Assembly (NCBI GenBank): GCA_902797415.1
Contig: CADBSQ010000014.1
Span: forward strand, 1 to 8,221
Direction of reading: 5' to 3'
DNA from: an uncultured Erysipelotrichaceae bacterium
Lineage (GTDB): Bacteria; Bacillota_I; Bacilli_A; RF39; UBA660
Length of the DNA stretch: 8,221 bases
A program made the translations under genes and the position numbers. The notes beneath the pieces are model-generated. The model saw only the letters and a program-made list of their open reading frames with translations. It did no database searches and had not been told where the DNA came from. Each line of letters begins with the position of its first letter. The stretch's first letter is position 1. Positions 6,084-8,221 of the stretch are shown here, piece by piece.

Positions 6084-6794
6084 TTATATGTTTAATTTAT
6101 AAAATATGATACTAGCACTTACAGCAGCATTCAATGATTCACAATTTGCATTCATTTTTATATGTATTTTTTGATCTGCTAGCAAAGATACTTCTTTATC
6201 CACCCCATTGCCTTCATTACCGATTAAAACAGCTGATTTGGCTGAAAAAACAGCATCTTCTAAAGAAGTTCCACCATTTACATCTGTTGTATAGATGGTG
6301 TAATCATATTTCTTAAGTTTTTCTATAATTGTTTTAGCATCTTCAATAATAATATTTTGATTAAAAATCATACCCTCACTTGCACGAATAACTTTTGAAT
6401 TATAAATACTAACACATTTTGGAGTTAAAACTATAGTATCTACATTAAAAGCAACAGCACTTCTAATTATAGTTCCAACATTACCAGGATCTTGAAGATC
6501 ACATAGAATGCAAACCTTACCATTTATTTCACCATTATTTATTTTTCTACATATACCGATTACACTTGGTGTTTTTAAATCACTTAGTTTTTTTAAAACA
6601 TTTTCACTAACTATAACAGTATTATCAAATGTTTCTTCTTTAGTAGATATTACTGTTTCTAGATAACCACTTTTTTTAGCTTCTTCGACTAAATGCTTTC
6701 CTTCGACCAGAAACAAGCCTTCTTTGTCTTGATATTTTTTTTGTTTTAATTTTAAAATATTTTTAATATATTTATTATTTACAGATTCAATCAT
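6084..6794 (-). CDS. SpoU/TrmH-family RNA 2'-O-ribose methyltransferase (RlmB/YsgA-like)
   Basis: SAM-dependent SPOUT enzyme that methylates a ribose 2'-hydroxyl, most likely in 23S rRNA; the target nucleotide is not deducible. It has 236 residues. An N-terminal substrate-binding region (about 8-83, including FLVEGKHLVEEA at 28-39) resembles the SpoU substrate-binding domain. The knotted catalytic domain carries motif 1, DLQDPGNVGTIIRSA (99-113, catalytic R111). Motif 2 is VLIGNEGNGVDKE (189-201). Motif 3 is IHIKMNANCESLNAAVSAS (210-228), where SAM binds and the trefoil knot closes. The start at 6794 overlaps the metallopeptidase gene by 8 nt, with AAGGG about 9 nt upstream, which suggests coupling. 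The rhodanese-like gene follows after 6 nt. Confidence 0.92.
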   Translation of the reverse strand: MIESVNNKYIKNILKLKQKKYQDKEGLFLVEGKHLVEEAKKSGYLETVISTKEETFDNTVIVSENVLKKLSDLKTPSVIGICRKINNGEINGKVCILCDLQDPGNVGTIIRSAVAFNVDTIVLTPKCVSIYNSKVIRASEGMIFNQNIIIEDAKTIIEKLKKYDYTIYTTDVNGGTSLEDAVFSAKSAVLIGNEGNGVDKEVSLLADQKIHIKMNANCESLNAAVSASIIFYKLNI

Positions 6795-7437
6795 ATTGAC
6801 TTTCCCTTAAGGCCTTTCTAGCAAGTTTGTAGTATGGATAGTATTTTGAAACTTCATTCCAAAAATCTTTTGAATGGTTCATATGTTTAAAATGGCACAA
6901 CTCGTGAATTATAACATAATCAATTAAAGATACATCTTTTTTGATAAGTTCAGTATTTAATGTTACAGTCATACTTTTTGTATTACATACACCCCACCTG
7001 GAAGTCATTTTTCTAATTCGAAGTGAAAACTCAGGTAGAGATGTAAATTCATTTTTGATTAGTTTTAATCTGTTATTAAACACCCTTTTACATTCACCAA
7101 TTAAAAACCTATTTAATTCTATTCGATCTTTACATATGATTTTATCGCCATATATATAGGTTTTGCTATTACCATCATATACTATTTCATACTTATCTCC
7201 TAAGTAATATATTTCATTTTCTTTAGTAGTTTTTGTAGTTTTTTCTTTAAGTTTTACGATGCTTTTTTCATTTTCTAAAATTATTTTATTAATTTTTTTG
7301 TCACTTAAATATTTTGGACATGACACAACCAAAACACCGTTTACCCACTTAAAATAGATGTGTTTAATACTTTTTTTGTTTATTATACAATCTACTTCTT
7401 CATTATTAATTATTACTTTTAACTCGCTAGTCTTCAT
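6787..7437 (-). CDS. YgjP-like (DUF45) zinc metallopeptidase
   Basis: Predicted cytosolic zinc metalloprotease of the YgjP/DUF45 family; physiological substrates are generally unknown. At 216 residues it is close to the family length. The N-terminal half (1-110) is a beta-rich region with IYFKWVNGVLVVSCP at 27-41, typical of the family. The catalytic part has RKMTSRWGVC at 142-151, an IDYVIIHELCH segment at 172-182 with the HExxH zinc site (H178, E179, H182), and NHSKDFW at 187-193, where H188 is the likely third ligand. The ATG at 7437 overlaps the end of der by 11 nt and lacks a clear ribosome site, so translation is probably coupled. The stop is TGA, which indicates the standard code: the tryptophans I checked, including those in this window's FtsW and RseP, are TGG. 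Confidence 0.92.
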   Translation of the reverse strand: MKTSELKVIINNEEVDCIINKKSIKHIYFKWVNGVLVVSCPKYLSDKKINKIILENEKSIVKLKEKTTKTTKENEIYYLGDKYEIVYDGNSKTYIYGDKIICKDRIELNRFLIGECKRVFNNRLKLIKNEFTSLPEFSLRIRKMTSRWGVCNTKSMTVTLNTELIKKDVSLIDYVIIHELCHFKHMNHSKDFWNEVSKYYPYYKLARKALRESQYD

Positions 7438-8221
7438 TTTTGTTTTTAAATTTTAATATTATTGGTGTTCCTTCTAAATTAAAATTATTTCTTAGACTGT
7501 TTTCTAAGTATCTTTTATAACTAAAGTGAAGAAGTGATTTGTTATTAACATTGAATGTAAATTCTGGTGGATTTGTACCTGTCTGACTGACAAAATATAT
7601 TTTTAATTTTTTGCCTTTATAACTTGGTGGTTGGTGTAAAAGATAACTTTCTCTTATAACATCATTTATAAGGCTTGTTTTAAGTTGTCTTGAAGAATTT
7701 TCATATGCTTCTTTTATTAATGGTATTAAATCATTAACTCTTTTTTTTGTTTCTGCACTTAAGAAAACGACTTTTACGTATTTTATAAATTTTAATTCGT
7801 TTTCTATTAGTTTTTTAAATTCTTTAATTTGTTCTTCTTTATTTTCTATTTTATCCCATTTGTTTACAGCGATTACAAGTGGCTTATTTGCCTCTAAAGC
7901 GTATGATATGATGTGTTTATCTTGTTCTATTATTTTTTCTTCTGCATCTATTACAAGCACGCATACATCAGAAGTATCAATCGCTTTAAGTGTTCTAATT
8001 AAACTATATTTTTCTACTGACTCAAATATTTTTCCTTTTTTTCTAAGTCCAGCGGTATCAACTACCACAAATTCTTCTTTATTAAAAGTAAATTTTGTAT
8101 CAATAGCGTCCCTAGTTGTTCCTGCAACTGGACTTACTATTACTCTTTCTTCATTTAAAAGCGCATTAACTAAGCTACTTTTACCAACATTTGGTCTTCC
8201 AATAAAACTAAAACGTATAGC
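7427..8221 (-). CDS. der: GTPase Der (EngA), N-terminal part missing
   Basis: Essential double-GTPase needed for maturation of the 50S ribosomal subunit. The window has the last 264 codons of a protein usually about 435 long; the first G domain lies beyond base 8221. Present is the second G domain: G1 GRPNVGKS (visible residues 8-15), G2 GTTRDAID (34-41), G3 DTAGL (55-59), G4 NKWD (120-123) and G5 SAE (155-157). RKKGKI...EKYS (60-73) after G3 is characteristic of Der's second domain. A KH-like domain follows (about 177-260), with LKIYFVSQTGTNPPEF at 206-221 and LEGTPIILKFKNK at 249-261. A GTG at 8068 is an internal codon, not the start: the frame is open to the window edge with conserved sequence. 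The gene ends in TAG and overlaps the metallopeptidase gene by 11 nt. Confidence 0.97.
   Translation of the reverse strand, partial: AIRFSFIGRPNVGKSSLVNALLNEERVIVSPVAGTTRDAIDTKFTFNKEEFVVVDTAGLRKKGKIFESVEKYSLIRTLKAIDTSDVCVLVIDAEEKIIEQDKHIISYALEANKPLVIAVNKWDKIENKEEQIKEFKKLIENELKFIKYVKVVFLSAETKKRVNDLIPLIKEAYENSSRQLKTSLINDVIRESYLLHQPPSYKGKKLKIYFVSQTGTNPPEFTFNVNNKSLLHFSYKRYLENSLRNNFNLEGTPIILKFKNKNED

Noticed and set aside
6134..6316. Plus-strand open frame of 60 codons
   Set aside because: Antisense to the catalytic domain of the SpoU methyltransferase.
6941..7159. Plus-strand open frame of 72 codons
   Set aside because: Antisense to the YgjP-like peptidase gene, whose conserved motifs are on the minus strand.
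7427..8068. A 213-residue protein starting at the GTG at 8068
   Set aside because: That codon is an internal valine of Der; the frame stays open to 8221 with G1 and G2 motifs upstream.

Overview
This window comes from an AT-rich, compact bacterial chromosome. Every supportable gene lies on the minus strand, so the reading order runs from base 8221 down to base 1. The protein families, Shine-Dalgarno sites, intrinsic terminators and short or overlapping gene junctions fit a low-GC member of the Bacillota, in the Bacilli / Erysipelotrichia / Mycoplasmatota-like (for example RF39-type) range. The exact lineage cannot be fixed from sequence alone. The organism makes peptidoglycan (ftsW). It appears to use the standard bacterial code: the tryptophan codons I checked are TGG, and one gene ends in TGA.

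Region by region, in transcription order:
(1) 8221-5837 is a tightly packed string: der (second GTPase domain and KH-like domain only; the 5' part is outside the window), a YgjP-type zinc metallopeptidase, a SpoU/TrmH-family rRNA methyltransferase and a 77-residue rhodanese-like protein. Two junctions overlap by 8-11 nt, one has a 6-nt gap, and the string ends in a clear intrinsic terminator.
(2) 5836-4609 holds ftsW, the SEDS peptidoglycan polymerase of the divisome. It is preceded by a perfect 16-bp palindrome and closed by an A/T-rich hairpin.
(3) 4608-3697 holds one unrecognised, helix-rich gene. It has a plausible promoter of its own, a ribosome site made of six Gs, and its own terminator.
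(4) 3696-1 is a second, apparently co-directional unit: a COG2426-type small membrane protein, a phosphomannomutase/phosphoglucomutase joined to it by a TAATG overlap, cdsA (CDP-diacylglycerol synthase) and rseP (site-2 protease; the C-terminal part is outside the window).

The theme is envelope building plus ribosome maturation. Der and the SpoU methyltransferase act on ribosomal RNA or subunits. FtsW polymerises septal glycan, the phosphohexomutase feeds sugar nucleotides, CdsA feeds phospholipid synthesis, and RseP cleaves membrane-embedded regulators. The cdsA-rseP pair is the remnant of the classic Bacillota order uppS-cdsA-dxr-rseP, here without uppS and dxr.

I see no mobile element, CRISPR array, tRNA, rRNA or obvious novel defence system. 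The items most worth a second look are the isolated unknown gene at 3724-4554, three terminators built around stop codons, the ftsW leader palindrome, and the membrane-protein/phosphohexomutase coupling.
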